Position numbers and translations under genes: made by a program. Below are positions 24,201-32,400 of a stretch of DNA of 64,000 nucleotides, one piece after another. The stretch is taken from contig JAUIRK010000889.1 in NCBI GenBank assembly GCA_030549495.1, positions 374,501 to 438,500 on the forward strand, read 5' to 3'. How positions within the stretch are numbered: the first letter of the stretch is position 1; each line of letters opens with the position of its first letter. The notes under the pieces were generated by a model that was not told the origin of the DNA, did not search any database, and saw only the letters and a program-made list of their open reading frames with translations. Origin of the DNA: Nectonema munidae (lineage: Eukaryota > Nematomorpha > Nectonematoida > Nectonematidae).

Positions 24201-25243
24201 CAAGTGAAGCTGTCACTGGAAGTGAAGCACTCGAGTTTAGTAAACAAAACTTTTGACTACTTTAAACGTCAAGCTGACAATTGCACAAATGCAGGTTTGA
24301 TAACATAGGAGTGTTTTTGCTCCTATGTTATGGATACGGATGTGGATATAAAATATTTTTAAAAATTGTTTTATATTTTACAGTATCTTACTATTTTAAT
24401 CCCATTTTTTACTGTTTTTTAATCCACCAATGTAAAAAAACCGAAATCATCTTTCTAGCTTTGGACAGTGCTAGAAGGACAGGTAAGGTAAATCACATGC
24501 AATTTTTGATAAAAATGGAAATTCTTCTTTTTTAGTTTTCCACCAATTTAAGCAATTATATGAATCAATTCTTTTTTCTTTTTGATACTTCGTTATTTCT
24601 TCATTAAAAACTTCATTTTCTTTCTCGTTTTCTTCTTCACTACTAGAGTTTAGAATAGAGTGCAAGCTTCATTCAAAGAGGTATAAACGTCATTAGCACT
24701 TTTCTTCATTTTTTGCAGCTTTTTACTTCTATGCTACTATTATTATCAATCTTATCCTCATCATATAAATTGAAAAGGAAAGTTTTTACTTTATTTATTG
24801 TTTCAAAATTGGTGAACAATTTACTTTTGATACTTTACTTTACTTTTGACTTACTTTACTTAATTTACTTTTGATATCCGATACATCTCTAGTTCATAAT
24901 CCCATGCCATCACGAACCCCAGATCATTTTACGGGTAAATTGTAATTTTCACTGATTTAGTTTTTTTTATTTAGATTATAAATCCTACTCTTTTAAAAAA
25001 ACGGAAAAAGAAAAAAAGTAAATCCATCAGAAGGAGTAAACTTCACTCAAGAATGCGCGCTGCAGATCTTGCTCTTCAAACATGTCAGAAAGTGCACAAA
25101 AAGACTAAAAAGGTTGTTAAGAAGTTAAAGAAAAACACGAAAAGAAATGGTAATATTTATATGTTTTCAACGGTATTCTTACTTGCATATATATCAATTT
25201 TTTAGACAAATTGCTCAGTGGTTTGATGAAAAAGACGCTTTGA
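177..25243 (+). CDS. GNL3: Nucleostemin/GNL3-family nucleolar GTPase, nine C-terminal exons (5' end outside window)
   Basis: Joined exons are 177-280, 1201-1384, 3024-3111, 7813-7927, 10649-10714, 18129-18271, 19850-20141, 24975-25149 and 25206-25243, giving about 400 residues. Every junction uses GT/AG and keeps phase. In order one sees DLVP (after the NKxD/G4 motif, which must lie in an upstream exon), the FKAST stretch typical of the family, GYPNVGKSS (G1 P-loop), TPGIIL (G3), [22 protein letters not shown], an acidic segment and a Lys/Arg-rich tail. G4 before G1 before G3 is the circularly permuted order that defines YlqF/RbgA, GNL3 and GNL3L GTPases. Family members act in the nucleolus in pre-60S ribosome biogenesis and cell proliferation. 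Human GNL3 is about 550 residues, so roughly 150-200 N-terminal residues lie left of base 1. Whether this is the counterpart of GNL3 or GNL3L cannot be told; many invertebrates have one co-orthologue. The family call is secure; individual exon edges were inferred by eye. Confidence 0.9.
281..1200 (+). other. GNL3-like intron, no feature seen
   Basis: 920-base AT-rich intron with a C9 tract near 617. The open frames here show no recognisable protein. Confidence 0.5.
1201..1384 (+). CDS. GNL3: GNL3-like exon b: spacer to beta strand before the P-loop
   Basis: Acceptor TTTATTTAG at 1200; donor at 1385 after TTA G. The product begins [13 protein letters not shown] and ends [13 protein letters not shown]. 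It matches the nucleostemin stretch that holds the conserved NY.R and the I.VGVVG strand leading into the G1 loop. Phase 0 in and phase 1 out, so the Gly codon is shared with the next exon. Confidence 0.85.
2016..2383. mobile_element. hAT-like MITE with CAGGGTTTCTCAA terminus
   Basis: The left end reads CAGGGTTTCTCAATTG and the right end GAGGAACCCTG, a short imperfect inverted repeat of the CAGGGnTTC type common in hAT MITEs. The flanking octamers (GATTAACC and TGTTAAGC) agree at five of eight positions, compatible with a decayed 8-base target duplication. No coding content. It lies in a GNL3-like intron. Confidence 0.5.
3024..3111 (+). CDS. GNL3: GNL3-like exon c: G1 P-loop
   Basis: After CAATACAG the exon completes Gly and reads [16 protein letters not shown], then [13 protein letters not shown]. 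GxPNVGKSS is the Walker A/G1 motif and MPGLTK is the family's switch-I (G2-like) TPG.T motif. The donor splits the last Lys codon (AA then GTACTT). All phosphate-binding residues are intact. Confidence 0.92.
3373..5025. mobile_element. Foldback DNA element with ~265-base terminal inverted repeats
   Basis: The left arm (3373 to about 3645) starts CAGGGGCGCACATCCTCAAA. Its inverted copy forms the right arm, about 4145-4171 plus 4798-5025, ending GATGTGCGCCCCTG. The right arm is split by the separate element at 4172-4787. The CAGGGG terminus resembles hAT-type ends, but I see no matching 8-base target duplication. The loop (3646-4144) is AT-rich and noncoding. Related termini recur near 8300, 23665 and 63335. 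Confidence 0.75.
4172..4787. mobile_element. Mutator-like MITE nested in the foldback element, 10-base target duplication
   Basis: Both flanks carry TATATTCGAT (4162-4171 and 4788-4797), a perfect 10-base duplication as expected for Mutator-type insertion (usually 9-11). Termini share a G...G.AG.AAAAATGCCCCC pattern in inverted orientation. The interior repeats AAAAATGCCCC-type blocks facing inward from both ends. It is noncoding and splits the right arm of the older foldback element. Confidence 0.75.
5520..7146 (+). repeat. Family B repeat, copy B1 (single arm)
   Basis: Contains the family B unit (TTTTTCGATTCTTTGATTA, then AAAATCGTGCAAATTGCAAA-like sequence and ATAGGTAATAACTTTTGTAA) twice. 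Then come two short GGTTGGAGATGA-type blocks and the terminus TTGTCTACCCGCGTTCAACC followed by GTACAGGTTATGAGA. The first unit is interrupted by the Harbinger-like element at 5612-6810. Only one arm is present, unlike the palindromic copies at 41.3 and 49.6 kb. Confidence 0.7.
5612..6810. mobile_element. PIF/Harbinger-like non-autonomous element, 3-base TAA duplication
   Basis: Starts CCAGGGCGAGGAAAAATTGA and ends TTTTACTCGCCCTGG, a 10-base perfect inverted terminus with imperfect extension. It sits inside the family B phrase ATAGGTAATAAC, which is uninterrupted at 6986, 35206, 42064 and elsewhere. Comparing these shows TAA on both sides, the target duplication expected for Harbinger (TWA); a 2-base TA reading is also possible. 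TTGACTTTA-like motifs recur inside. No open transposase frame is visible. Confidence 0.65.
7195..7420 (+). repeat. Family A repeat, copy A1 (3' end fragment)
   Basis: Closely matches the last 230 bases of the family A copy at 20.8-22.9 kb, from CATTTCAACCAAT to the terminal hairpin and CTGA. It follows copy B1 within 50 bases, the same B-then-A order seen (inverted) at 50.8-47.0 kb. It is followed by a (TA)n run at about 7419-7440. Confidence 0.65.
7813..7927 (+). CDS. GNL3: GNL3-like exon d: G3 motif
   Basis: Begins with the single A that completes Lys and reads [18 protein letters not shown], then [24 protein letters not shown] is G3 (DxPG in nucleostemins). The donor GTATTT follows in phase 0. 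The preceding intron is 4.7 kb and contains the foldback, Harbinger-like and family A/B repeats listed below. Confidence 0.9.
7928..9861 (+). other. GNL3-like intron: AT-rich sequence with a decayed foldback-type end
   Basis: At about 8299-8340 GAGGCGCCACCCTTGAAATT and a following G-rich run resemble the CAGGGGCGCACATCCTCAAA terminus of the 3.4-kb foldback element, so a decayed relative may start here. I see nothing else identifiable; small open frames near 8700 and 9700 have no recognisable product. Confidence 0.35.
9862..10010 (+). mobile_element. tRNA-derived SINE
   Basis: A tRNA-like head contains an exact B box (GGTTCGATCCC at about 9914) and an A-box-like GAGTAGGATTGGTTAGATGC 32 bases earlier, followed by an unrelated body with CGATGAAAACACCC and TACCTTTACCTT. 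The acceptor stem cannot pair, so it is not a working tRNA. A second element with the same plan lies at 62326. Confidence 0.6.
10649..10714 (+). CDS. GNL3: GNL3-like exon e: 22-codon exon after G3
   Basis: TATTCTAG acceptor, then [20 protein letters not shown] and PQ, ending CAG before GTATAT. It corresponds to the family stretch in which a P..pVe.Il...k motif follows the G domain. Phase 0 at both ends. It is short and would be missed by open-frame scans, but fits exactly between the neighbouring exons. Confidence 0.8.
10715..11629 (+). other. GNL3-like intron, AT-rich, nothing identified
   Basis: No coding signal or clear repeat structure between exon e and the piggyBac remnant. Confidence 0.4.
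11630..12003 (-). pseudogene. piggyBac transposase remnant (C-terminal part)
   Basis: On the minus strand one reads [20 protein letters not shown], corresponding to the KGGVD..DqmcrtY block that holds the third catalytic Asp in piggyBac transposases, then [19 protein letters not shown]. Further on (11630-11755) is [13 protein letters not shown] and CSSCRNNVC, a C-x2-C-x10-C-x2-C-x4-C pattern as in the piggyBac Cys-rich C-terminal domain, then a stop. Frames are interrupted between the blocks. It lies antisense in a GNL3-like intron. Confidence 0.6.
12004..13035. other. Intronic sequence, unassigned
   Basis: A 73-codon frame on the minus strand (12218-12436) starts with a hydrophobic stretch ([15 protein letters not shown]) and might be more transposon debris or a short secreted peptide; I cannot decide. 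The rest is AT-rich with no recognised content. Confidence 0.25.
13040..15665 (-). mobile_element. LINE-1: degenerate non-LTR retrotransposon, two-ORF type
   Basis: Minus strand. ORF1 region (15665 to about 14220) ends with two CCHC knuckles, [14 protein letters not shown] and [13 protein letters not shown] (14400-14500). ORF2 region: the linker that follows the endonuclease ([20 protein letters not shown], 13870-13960), then a direct jump to the RT active-site segment [11 protein letters not shown] (13790-13830), then thumb/connection fragments down to about 13040. Endonuclease and most RT finger/palm sequence are missing by internal deletion, and several frameshifts and stops are present. 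Knuckle-bearing ORF1 plus this RT type fits the Jockey/I/CR1 group; the clade is uncertain. It is antisense to the host gene. Confidence 0.72.
15846..16415. mobile_element. hAT-like MITE (CATGTCAAAC...GGCCC type)
   Basis: The left end CCATGTCAAACATGTGGCCC is mirrored on the right by GGACTCCGAGTTTGACTTTG with an adjacent GGCCC block, the layout of Charlie-like hAT ends (CA..GTCAAACT..GGCCC). No target duplication is clear. AT-rich, noncoding interior. Confidence 0.45.
16430..16975 (-). pseudogene. Unclassified coding remnant on the minus strand
   Basis: Read on the minus strand, long stretches look protein-like and amphipathic despite interruptions: [20 protein letters not shown], then [40 protein letters not shown], and later [20 protein letters not shown] followed by an acidic patch (DDSEEEC). 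I do not recognise the family. It may be a second ORF of a DNA transposon or a dead host gene. It abuts the hAT-like MITE. Confidence 0.35.
17405..17894. mobile_element. Mariner-type MITE with TA duplication and CTCGAG-rich ends
   Basis: The inverted termini GAGCTTCTGATTTCTCGA and its counterpart ending CTCGAGACAGAAGCTC are flanked by TA on both sides (17403-17404, 17895-17896). Subterminal TCTCGAGAA-like motifs recur facing inward. About 490 bases, noncoding. Confidence 0.6.
18129..18271 (+). CDS. GNL3: GNL3-like exon f: C-terminal regulatory segment (LKKGGIPD)
   Basis: Reads [20 protein letters not shown], then [14 protein letters not shown] and [17 protein letters not shown]...eFL..LA...G.LkKGG.PD...aa...l.DWN is diagnostic of the nucleostemin family. 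The acceptor is the AG at 18127-18128 in a poorly pyrimidine-rich context; the donor splits the second Asn codon (AA then GTATTT). The family's usual RRG is FKSG here. The 7.4-kb intron before it holds LINE-1 and several MITEs. Confidence 0.88.
18898..19364. mobile_element. hAT MITE with perfect 8-base target duplication
   Basis: Inverted termini CAGTGGTTCCCAACC and GGTTGGGAACCACTG are flanked by identical TTCTATTG octamers (18890-18897 and 19365-19372), the hAT hallmark. Near the left end is the palindromic block GGTCCATGGACCCCTAGGGG. The interior is AT-rich and noncoding. It lies in the GNL3-like intron between exons f and g. Confidence 0.85.
19850..20141 (+). CDS. GNL3: GNL3-like exon g: GK.kyytlPP and acidic segment
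   Basis: TTTTTTTCTCAG acceptor. The T completes Asn, then [18 protein letters not shown], matching the family GKI.YYT.PP. About 80 further residues are acidic and Ser/Thr-rich ([17 protein letters not shown] and similar), as in the poorly conserved C-terminus of nucleostemins. It ends with TAT before GTAAGT in phase 0. An open frame runs upstream of the acceptor but is not needed. Confidence 0.88.
20768..22886 (+). repeat. Family A repeat, copy A2 (long copy, + orientation)
   Basis: Inverted relative of the copy at 47.0-49.5 kb. Internally a unit of roughly 350 bases (TTGTACATTCGATC, TTTTTCACTT, ACATTATACTGACC, CGACAGTTTT, TTGACTGACCTCACATAAAA) occurs twice in full (21.61-21.95 and 21.97-22.29 kb) and once in part (20.90-21.05 kb). 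An (ATT)n run lies at 22600-22625. The right end is a 7-base-stem hairpin, GAGGTCT-TGCC-AGACCTC, immediately followed by TGATATA. There is no clear inverted terminus at the left end. Confidence 0.7.
22887..23866 (+). other. GNL3-like intron: one decayed foldback-type end, otherwise unassigned
   Basis: At about 23665 GCGCACATCCTCAAAATGGG matches the terminus of the 3.4-kb foldback element without an obvious partner. The rest is AT-rich without recognised content. Confidence 0.35.
23867..24310 (+). pseudogene. ZBED/hAT transposon remnant
   Basis: Begins with a hAT-type end CAGTGGTTTTCAAACTGG. At 24135-24200 the + strand reads [20 protein letters not shown], the first half of a BED-type zinc finger as in ZBED5-like hAT proteins, followed by frame-broken sequence resembling [15 protein letters not shown]. 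No right terminus was found. Confidence 0.5.
24311..24974 (+). other. GNL3-like intron, simple-sequence and unassigned DNA
   Basis: Contains short TTTACTT-type reiterations at about 24825-24875. No coding content recognised. Confidence 0.35.
24975..25149 (+). CDS. GNL3: GNL3-like exon h: basic C-terminal tail
   Basis: Acceptor ATTTAG; reads [20 protein letters not shown] and on through [20 protein letters not shown] and a further Lys-rich stretch. Polybasic tails of this kind act as nucleolar/nuclear targeting signals in this family. Phase 0 in, one base out. Assignment to this gene rests on phase, order and the following terminal exon with a polyA signal, not on sequence similarity. Confidence 0.72.
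25206..25243 (+). CDS. GNL3: GNL3-like terminal exon
   Basis: After a 56-base intron (GTAATA...TTTTTTAG) the exon completes Asp and reads [11 protein letters not shown] then TGA. It is short, but the phase is exact and AATAAA follows within 30 bases. Confidence 0.65.
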
Positions 25244-25268
25244 AACTTCTCAAAACATCCTTTTTTTC

Positions 25269-25274
25269 AATAAA
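25269..25274 (+). terminator. Polyadenylation signal of the GNL3-like gene
   Basis: AATAAA starts 26 bases after the TGA that closes the terminal exon. Spacing and strand fit a cleavage/polyadenylation signal, giving a very short 3' UTR. Confidence 0.6.
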
Positions 25275-25599
25275 ATTATTTCAAATCCATTTGATTTCTC
25301 TTTGGGGTTAGTTTTCTTTCAAATTTAGCGTTCGAAATTTCACAACGAAAAAAAATTAATTTCAATTTGTTTTTCGATTGTTAATCCTTGATAGTGTGAG
25401 TAGAATATTTTAAGACAATATCTGCCGAAAGAACTTTCTTGACGCCGAGATTGTTGAAGTGCTAGAAAAAATATTTCCTCTAACACGGAGTTGAAATATT
25501 TTTGAAGATTTTAAAGATGAAGAAATAATATAAATGAATTTTTTTGATGTATTTGTTCTTTTTATGATTTTTAGGTTATTTTTAGATTATTTAAATTGT

Positions 25600-26270
25600 T
25601 TATGAATTCAATACCGAAAAAAGACAATATAATGAGAGCTATATTCAATTTGGCAATACATTTCTCAATAAAAATAGCATAGATTTCCCTCAGTGTGTAA
25701 TATGTCACAAAGTTTTATCAGTGGAGTGCGTGAAGCCTGCTTTTCTGAAATGGCATTTAAATAGTCGCCATCCTAATTTTAACAGCAAAAATATTGCATT
25801 TTTCAAGCAAAAAGAAGTTTAAAAGGCTTATTCAGCCGGCTTACGTGCATCTTACATGGTATCATTAAGAATAACACAAGAAGGAAATTGATAGTTCCTT
25901 GTTGTAAAAACATAATAAGTTATCTCATTGGAAGTGACTCTGCTCAGAAGGTTTCACCAATACCTCTTTGATTCTGTTCATCGACGAATAGCAGATATGT
26001 CTGATGATGTCAGAAAGATTCTGCTTTCGGAAATTTTGCAATTCAACTTGATGAGTCGACTGATACTGCTTCATGTGCTCAACTTCTTATATTTGTAAGA
26101 TATATCAAAGCTCAATATTTTAAGGGGAATTTTTTGTTTTGTAAAATATTTAAATCAACAACAAAAGGTGACGATTTTTTCAACCAAGTTTCATTGTTTT
26201 TTCAGAAAGAAGGATTAAGTTGAGGAAATGTAAGTGTAATCACAACCGACGAAGCACCAGCAAGTTTTGT
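25600..26270 (+). pseudogene. hAT transposase remnant 1 (ZBED5-like)
   Basis: + strand reads FPQCVICHKVLSVECVKPAF then LKWHLNSRHP (BED finger C-x2-C ... H-x4-H, 25690-25770), and after interruptions FAIQLDESTDTASCAQLLIF with VRYI (26030-26100), the hAT block carrying a catalytic Asp. A decayed TTDEAPA follows in the position of the family's TDGAPAM. It starts 350 bases after the GNL3-like polyA signal. The C-terminal half is not evident. Confidence 0.65.
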
Positions 26271-27385
26271 AAGTTAACAAAACTTGATCTACAAACTTAA
26301 CAAATTAAGAAGTTTTTTGTCAGTTTTAGTATTGAGTATCTCTTCACCTGCATATAATTAAATCTAAGACTAAACCAAAAATTCCAATTTCTACAAATAA
26401 TCTTTTTGTTTCGAATTATGCTCTCATAATTTACTGAGAAACATCTTATTTTTCAATTAAATATAAAATAAATATAAATATATATCTACTACAACATCAA
26501 GATGTTGAACCCATAGACACAACCCCTCATAATTTTTAGTCACTATGTTCCAAAACCTCAAAAATGAACTAGTTCTACTTTTTAAAATAAAGATTTTTCC
26601 ATGTTTGATTTGATAGAATAACAAAGGGGAGAGAACTTGGTAAAAATCTTTGTGTTTTTGTAAAGGGATAGAAATTTAATAATTTTTAATGATATTTATG
26701 TCATAGTTTAGCTATAGCTTCTCTTTTTAACACTACCTACCATTTCGGGATAATTTTTAAGGATTTAAGGTCGATGTATACACCCAAATATACGGTAATT
26801 GCAAGTAAGTTATTTCAGAGTCAACATAATTAAACTTCCAAATTTTGCAAATATATTATATATATTCTCTAATTAAAATAATAAAGACTCCTTAAAAGTA
26901 CTAAAGTTTTCTTAATTTAACTATATAATAAAATAGAGTTTTCCTATTGTGTTCATGTATTTTCTTTATGTGTTCTTTTAGTTGAGCACTGGTCTTAAAG
27001 AACTATATATCGTTGTCTAATTCAGTGATTCTCCATAACAGTATTCATAGACATAAAATTTTTTTTTAGCTATTTCACAAAAATATTGCTGATATAATAT
27101 TGTCTTTAATTATGCAGTGTTAATCGAAAATTACATTACGTATTCTATTTTTTTATTCATATAAAAATGGTACGTGGACAAAGGGTAACAACTTCGGACA
27201 GCGTTAAACTTTGGATAACAACAGAACAAATTTCAAAATAAGTATTAAATATAATTCGCAACTCACTCTTGTTCCAGATTTTGATAATAAATTTGATATT
27301 TCAATTCATAAAATGAAAGTTTATTGTTTTATACAACTTCTAAAAATGTCCGAACCAACTGCCAAATAGGCAAAACTAAGGATTT
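26271..27385. other. Intergenic AT-rich sequence, nothing identified
   Basis: No convincing coding or repeat structure seen on either strand. Confidence 0.35.
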
Positions 27386-28610
27386 ACAGAGATTTTAACA
27401 TCTTTGGCATCTGTAGATTCAAAACCTATCTGTCATAAATGTGCCATCTTGATAAATGGTTCTATGAAGAAAGCTAAGCTGAAGCATTATTATCAGAAAC
27501 AAAGTTTTTTCATTGGTTAAGATATAGAATATTTTATGAATAAAAAGGAATGTCAACCGGTCAAATTATCTGACTTTGAAAAGAAGAATACTGCAAAATC
27601 AAAGGCATTTAAACTTCTAAACGTCATCTCAGCTTTGTAGTGAAAAGTGTGAAAATGAAATTCTTGGAATGACTCTATTACAAGAGAGAAAGAAGTGTCT
27701 AATTTTATTGGAGAGAAGTCGTGAATTCTTCAAAAGACAAAGTTTTCTATCAAAGTTGGTGAGAGCACAATTCATAACAAAGCTAAAGGAAAGTAATGTT
27801 ATTCATTAAAATTTTACATGAAACCAATCAATGAGGTAATGCTGTATTTTAATTAAAATATTCTATTGACAAATTTGATCAATATTGCATCAGATATGGT
27901 TGAATCCATGTCTGAATAAGTGAAAGGCTTTGTTTCTAAAATAAAATATGTTGTTCCTGGTAGCATTTGGTTTTAAGGAATATTGGGGGAGACGCAGGAA
28001 GTAATCACCACTGCCATACCCAAAATTAATTTTGTCAAATCAAACTCATTGAATGGAAGCTTTTTAAGCAAGCTGATACGGCTAAGAAAATTTTGGAAAG
28101 ACTTTCTGATTAAATCAAAAATATTTTACAAGTATTATTTTTAAAACAATGAATGTGCTTAACTTGGAGCTGAAACGTAGATCAGATTTGGTCATGTGCT
28201 GAGAAGATAAAGAGTTATATGAGGAAATTGAAATTGTCGAAAATACAGTTTGAGAATAAAATTGTCATTTTTTCAAAATTTGAGAGAATATATAATGATT
28301 TAAGATGGAGTATCTATTCTTGTTTTTTAAACCTAGAAAGTTGGACTTGAAAGAGAATGTGAAACTAAGAAGATTTGACAAGGAAAGTCTTTCCAAACAT
28401 ATCAATAAAGGACTAACACTCAAATATTTTTAAGCATCTAAAACAAGCATAATTTCTTTCAATTCATAAAATATGGTGGAATCTGGATTTCAATCTGTTG
28501 TGGATGTTTTCAAAAGGAAATTTAATCTCAACAACAGGAACTATCAGATACCTTGTGCCAGAAACATCAAGATCAAGGTAGACACTAGTTGAATCGAATA
28601 AAATGAAGGC
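27386..28610 (+). pseudogene. hAT transposase remnant 2 (ZBED-like)
   Basis: KPICHKCAILINGSMKKAKL then KHYYQKQ (27420-27510) matches the BED pattern C-x2-C...NgSMKpakLkrH of ZBED5-like proteins. KLSDFEKKNTAKSKAFKLLN follows. Near the end MVESGFQSVVDVFKRKFNLN (28475-28535) corresponds to the hAT dimerisation segment (e.GFS.v..iKtK.RN.L). Many stops and frameshifts lie between. It is distinct from remnant 1, which has its own BED finger. Confidence 0.55.
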
Positions 28611-28653
28611 CTTCATTAAAATTAATTTATGAAAAACAATGATAAGTTAAGTT

Positions 28654-28915
28654 TGTTTCTGACGTTCGCACCCATCCTTTCGGATATCAAGGCCTGACAG
28701 GAATGCTGAGTCCAGGTCTACCTGGACTTTCCATCCCACTAAATGCCTACCGGCCTTTGTTACTACATAGCTACTATACCTTGTTATATATATTATTTTA
28801 CAAGAATGTATGTTACAAATATATAAATACAGCTGAGTGAACGATACGATTCTAACGCGAACGCTCTCAATTTGGGAAACAATCTTAATGTCTAGTGATA
28901 GCTTGATTACTAACA
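28654..28915 (-). mobile_element. Possible solo LTR (old virus-like element fossil)
   Basis: A 262-base segment runs TGTT...AACA on both strands, is flanked by near-matching pentamers (AAGTT and AGGTT), and contains a TATA-like ATATATAAATAC. Composition is less AT-rich than its surroundings. No internal coding region and no second LTR are visible. Family (Ty3 or Bel type) is undetermined, and other explanations are possible. Confidence 0.3.
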
Positions 28916-29436
28916 AGGTTAATATCGGGTCGCCAGAGCACTATTTCAGATTTTTACCTAACGGTAAAAACCTTTGAATTCTTCGGAGGAAGAAAACCAG
29001 GATGATATGCTACAAAAATACAAGAGTAAGGAGGCATACAATATCTTATATGTTATTAAAATAATATTTGATACATGTTATAACAATTAAGAAAGGTATA
29101 CATAATTAAGGGCATGCTAGGTTAGGAACAACCTACCTCTGGAATTTGACTCCATCCCTTATATACATGATGCGAGTATGTTATCCCTACGATATATTTT
29201 CCAATAGGAATGTATAATCGCTCCTACAAGCATACTCTTGCAGAGGCCAGATTACCGATTATAGGTCAACCTATCTCGTACCATGAATCTGTTTTGGGAC
29301 TTGTACCTTGTGCCAATCCTAAATTTAAGTAGGCGGATCTAGAAATCACAAACAAACAGAATTATATCGCAGAACGAAGAATTCCCTATTGCTTGGGAGC
29401 TATTGTATATGGGTATCACCTAGGCTAACTTTTCTC
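28916..29436. other. Intergenic sequence with balanced composition, unassigned
   Basis: GC content is visibly higher than in neighbouring DNA. I found no open frame or repeat partner in the window. It could be the body of an unrecognised element between the LTR-like segment and LINE-2. Confidence 0.3.
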
Positions 29437-32400
29437 TTTTTTTTTAGCATATACATTATACCCCCAAGAACGCTTCAGCCTGAATTTACGTGAGATTCAT
29501 AATTGTGGGCAATGCTTTTTTGTCCTTCGTTTTTCAATAAACATTTTATTTTATTTCTCCAACCTTTTCTGGAACCAAGAAAAGGAGGTCCGGCTATGAG
29601 CAATAGTGAAAGGGTTGTCATAAACAGTTCTAAAAAGTTTGTACACAAGGTCGTCTATTTTGTTGGTCCAAGTTGAAGGAAGGCATCCCAAAATGGAGTT
29701 ACCATAAGTCAATTTCGGCATTGTTAGGATTTTAATGACCTTGCCTACCGCTGTGGAATTGACCCCAAGGTCTTTAAGACATCCATATAGCGCTAGATCC
29801 TTCTTTATCTTTTCGTGAGCTTCACGATGAAAACTAAATCCTGCATCCCAATTGATTCCTAGATATTTTAGGTGGCGAACTAGGGGAATATTCCCTATAG
29901 TTAGTGGGTTATTTTTTGGACAATTAGAGCCAAAGATGATCAACTTGCATTTAGAGTAATTCACCTTAAGGTAATAAATCCAGTGAAATACCTCCCTAAT
30001 ATGGTATTTACGTCCGTATGATATTTACGTCCGTATATTTGCAAATACGCGGAACACGCTTAGCCGAGTAATATACACATATGTCGTCTGCGAAACTGAT
30101 TATCCTAGCATAGATTGACTTATTGAAAGAGTCCCTAATATTGGATATGTAGATGTTGAACAGAAGACGGCTTAGAGGTGAACCTTGGGGGACCCCGCGT
30201 CCTAGGCTTATTCTCCTGGAAAATTTGTTATTTATTCTGATCTTAAATGAGCCTCGAGAAAGGAAACTGTGAACTACCTTGAAGATGCATGATGGCACAA
30301 ACATGCTACTAAGTTTGAACAGCAAACCCTCATGCCAGACCGTATCAGAAGCCTTCTCCAGGTCGTAAGATGTCATGCCTACTTAGAGGCCATCATTTAA
30401 GCTTTTAGCAACATATTGATGCAAGGTAAGCAGAGCATGATTTGTTGACAGTCCTTTTTTAAAGCCAAACTGTTCGTCTGGGATTATTGCATGCTCCTTG
30501 CACCAAGCATCGAGTATTCCAAAAATTAATTTGTCAACACTTTGCTCAGGTAAGGGAGAATACTGATAGGCCGTAGGTCACTGGGTTTGCCGCTCTTCTT
30601 GCCAGCCTTTGGCACATAAATAAGTATAGCCATTTTATAACAGTCTGGGTAAAACCCATCTTTTATAAAAGAGTTATACATTGCCAGCAAGACGTCCCTA
30701 AACCTAGGGGGAAGATTCTTGATGAATAGATTACTAACTTCTTCCCATCCCGCCGCTTTCCTAGCTTTAAACCTTTTAATTGTTTGAACCAGGTCCTCTA
30801 GAATGAAGTTAGTGTCGTTCGTCGCAGGTAAACCCCTAAAAAACTCAATTTCAGAATTAAAATTTTTCGGACATGGATTTGTCCTATACACATCTTCGTA
30901 ATAATCAGCAAGCAGCACACATTTATCTTCCGCATCTATGGCTGTTCGGTTATTCCAAATGACCGGCGTTGGACCTTTGGAGCCAGGCTTCAACCCTTTA
31001 ATCAGGTTCCAGAACTTCAAAGAACCCTGTAGCGGGTTAGAGACTTTTATGATGCTTGCAACTTTCCTAGATGTGGTTACGCTGAGCTTTTTCCTAATGA
31101 GTTTTACTAATCGATTAATAAGATTCTTTGTCTCGGCGTCCCTAGTGTGAATGTATTTTCTATAGAGAGCTCGTTTTTCCTTGATAAATAATAATAGGAC
31201 ATTCTTCGAAATTGGATTTTCGTATTTTCTAACCGTCTTCAAGGGAACTGCCTCTCGTGCCGCAGAGAGAATAGCATCGTTGACACACTCCGCAAGTTCC
31301 TCGGGGTTTTTTACTCCTATGCACCTCATGACCCACGGTGCTTAATCATTTAGTAGCGACCTAAACCTATCCCAGTTGGCTTGGCTGAAGACCCACCTCT
31401 TTACTAAATTTCCCTTGTCAGCCATGAATTGTGGACCTAAAGAAACAGTGACCAACAAGGGCTTATGGACAGATACGAAGCAATCCTGGATAACCACTAT
31501 TGAGGCTAGAAGTGGTCTTAGATTAAAAGACTTGATTGCAAGGTCTAACACATTCTTATCCCGAGTTGGTGTTGGATCGTTAACGATAAACGCTTACGAA
31601 TCCTCTACCACTTGAGTAAGTCGGTGCCAGCCGCGCTATTGGTTTCACTGAACAGCCTAGTGTGGTGAGCGTTTAGGTCATCTAGTAGTAGCAGCTTATC
31701 AGAGGAGCAAAGATATCTTTCGATAAATTCGTAGTCCAACAGAGGGTTATTAGGCGGGTTGTAGTGTCCAGCTCTGCCAAGATCAAGCTTCAGGGCCATC
31801 GAGCCTCCCGAGTTACTTATCGTAAAACTGAAAAACTTTAATCCCTCTCGCACACACATCGCTAGACCTCCCGAGTGGCTTGTTCCAGAATGCACAAATG
31901 TCCTATATCCAAGGATGCGGATAGAATACTTGGCTTGAGATTTGACTTCATTCAGAGAGAAGACGTCTATATTATTTTCGGAAAGGAGCTCAATTAGAGT
32001 ACTACGTTTCTTAGCCAAGCCGTTGATGTTGAAGCGCAAAAATTTGAGCATGACAGATTGGCACTACTCTATCCTATTTATGACACTCTAGCAGTAGATA
32101 GTTCTTTGAACAGTGGTGATTTGAAAATGGAGAGCGCTATTTTCAAATTGGCGTCCTCAGAGAAGGATGGCTCATTTATTACCTGTGCCTTGGGTAATAC
32201 GGGGCTAGTTACTACTTGGGAGTAAGAGGTACTAGCTAATACTGGATTAGATAGAATGTGTTGACCTGTATACCTGAGCAGGCTTTACCTTCGTCGTTAC
32301 CTTGAAAGTTTTTTTAGGAGCTAACTGAGTTCTTTTTGTTGAAGAGCTGCCAGTTTCATTGGGCAGTTGTTGTAGGCAACTGAGTGTCCCTCACCCCCAC

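Noticed and set aside
28647-28916. 89-codon minus-strand frame
   Set aside because: It coincides with the possible solo LTR and shows no protein family resemblance.
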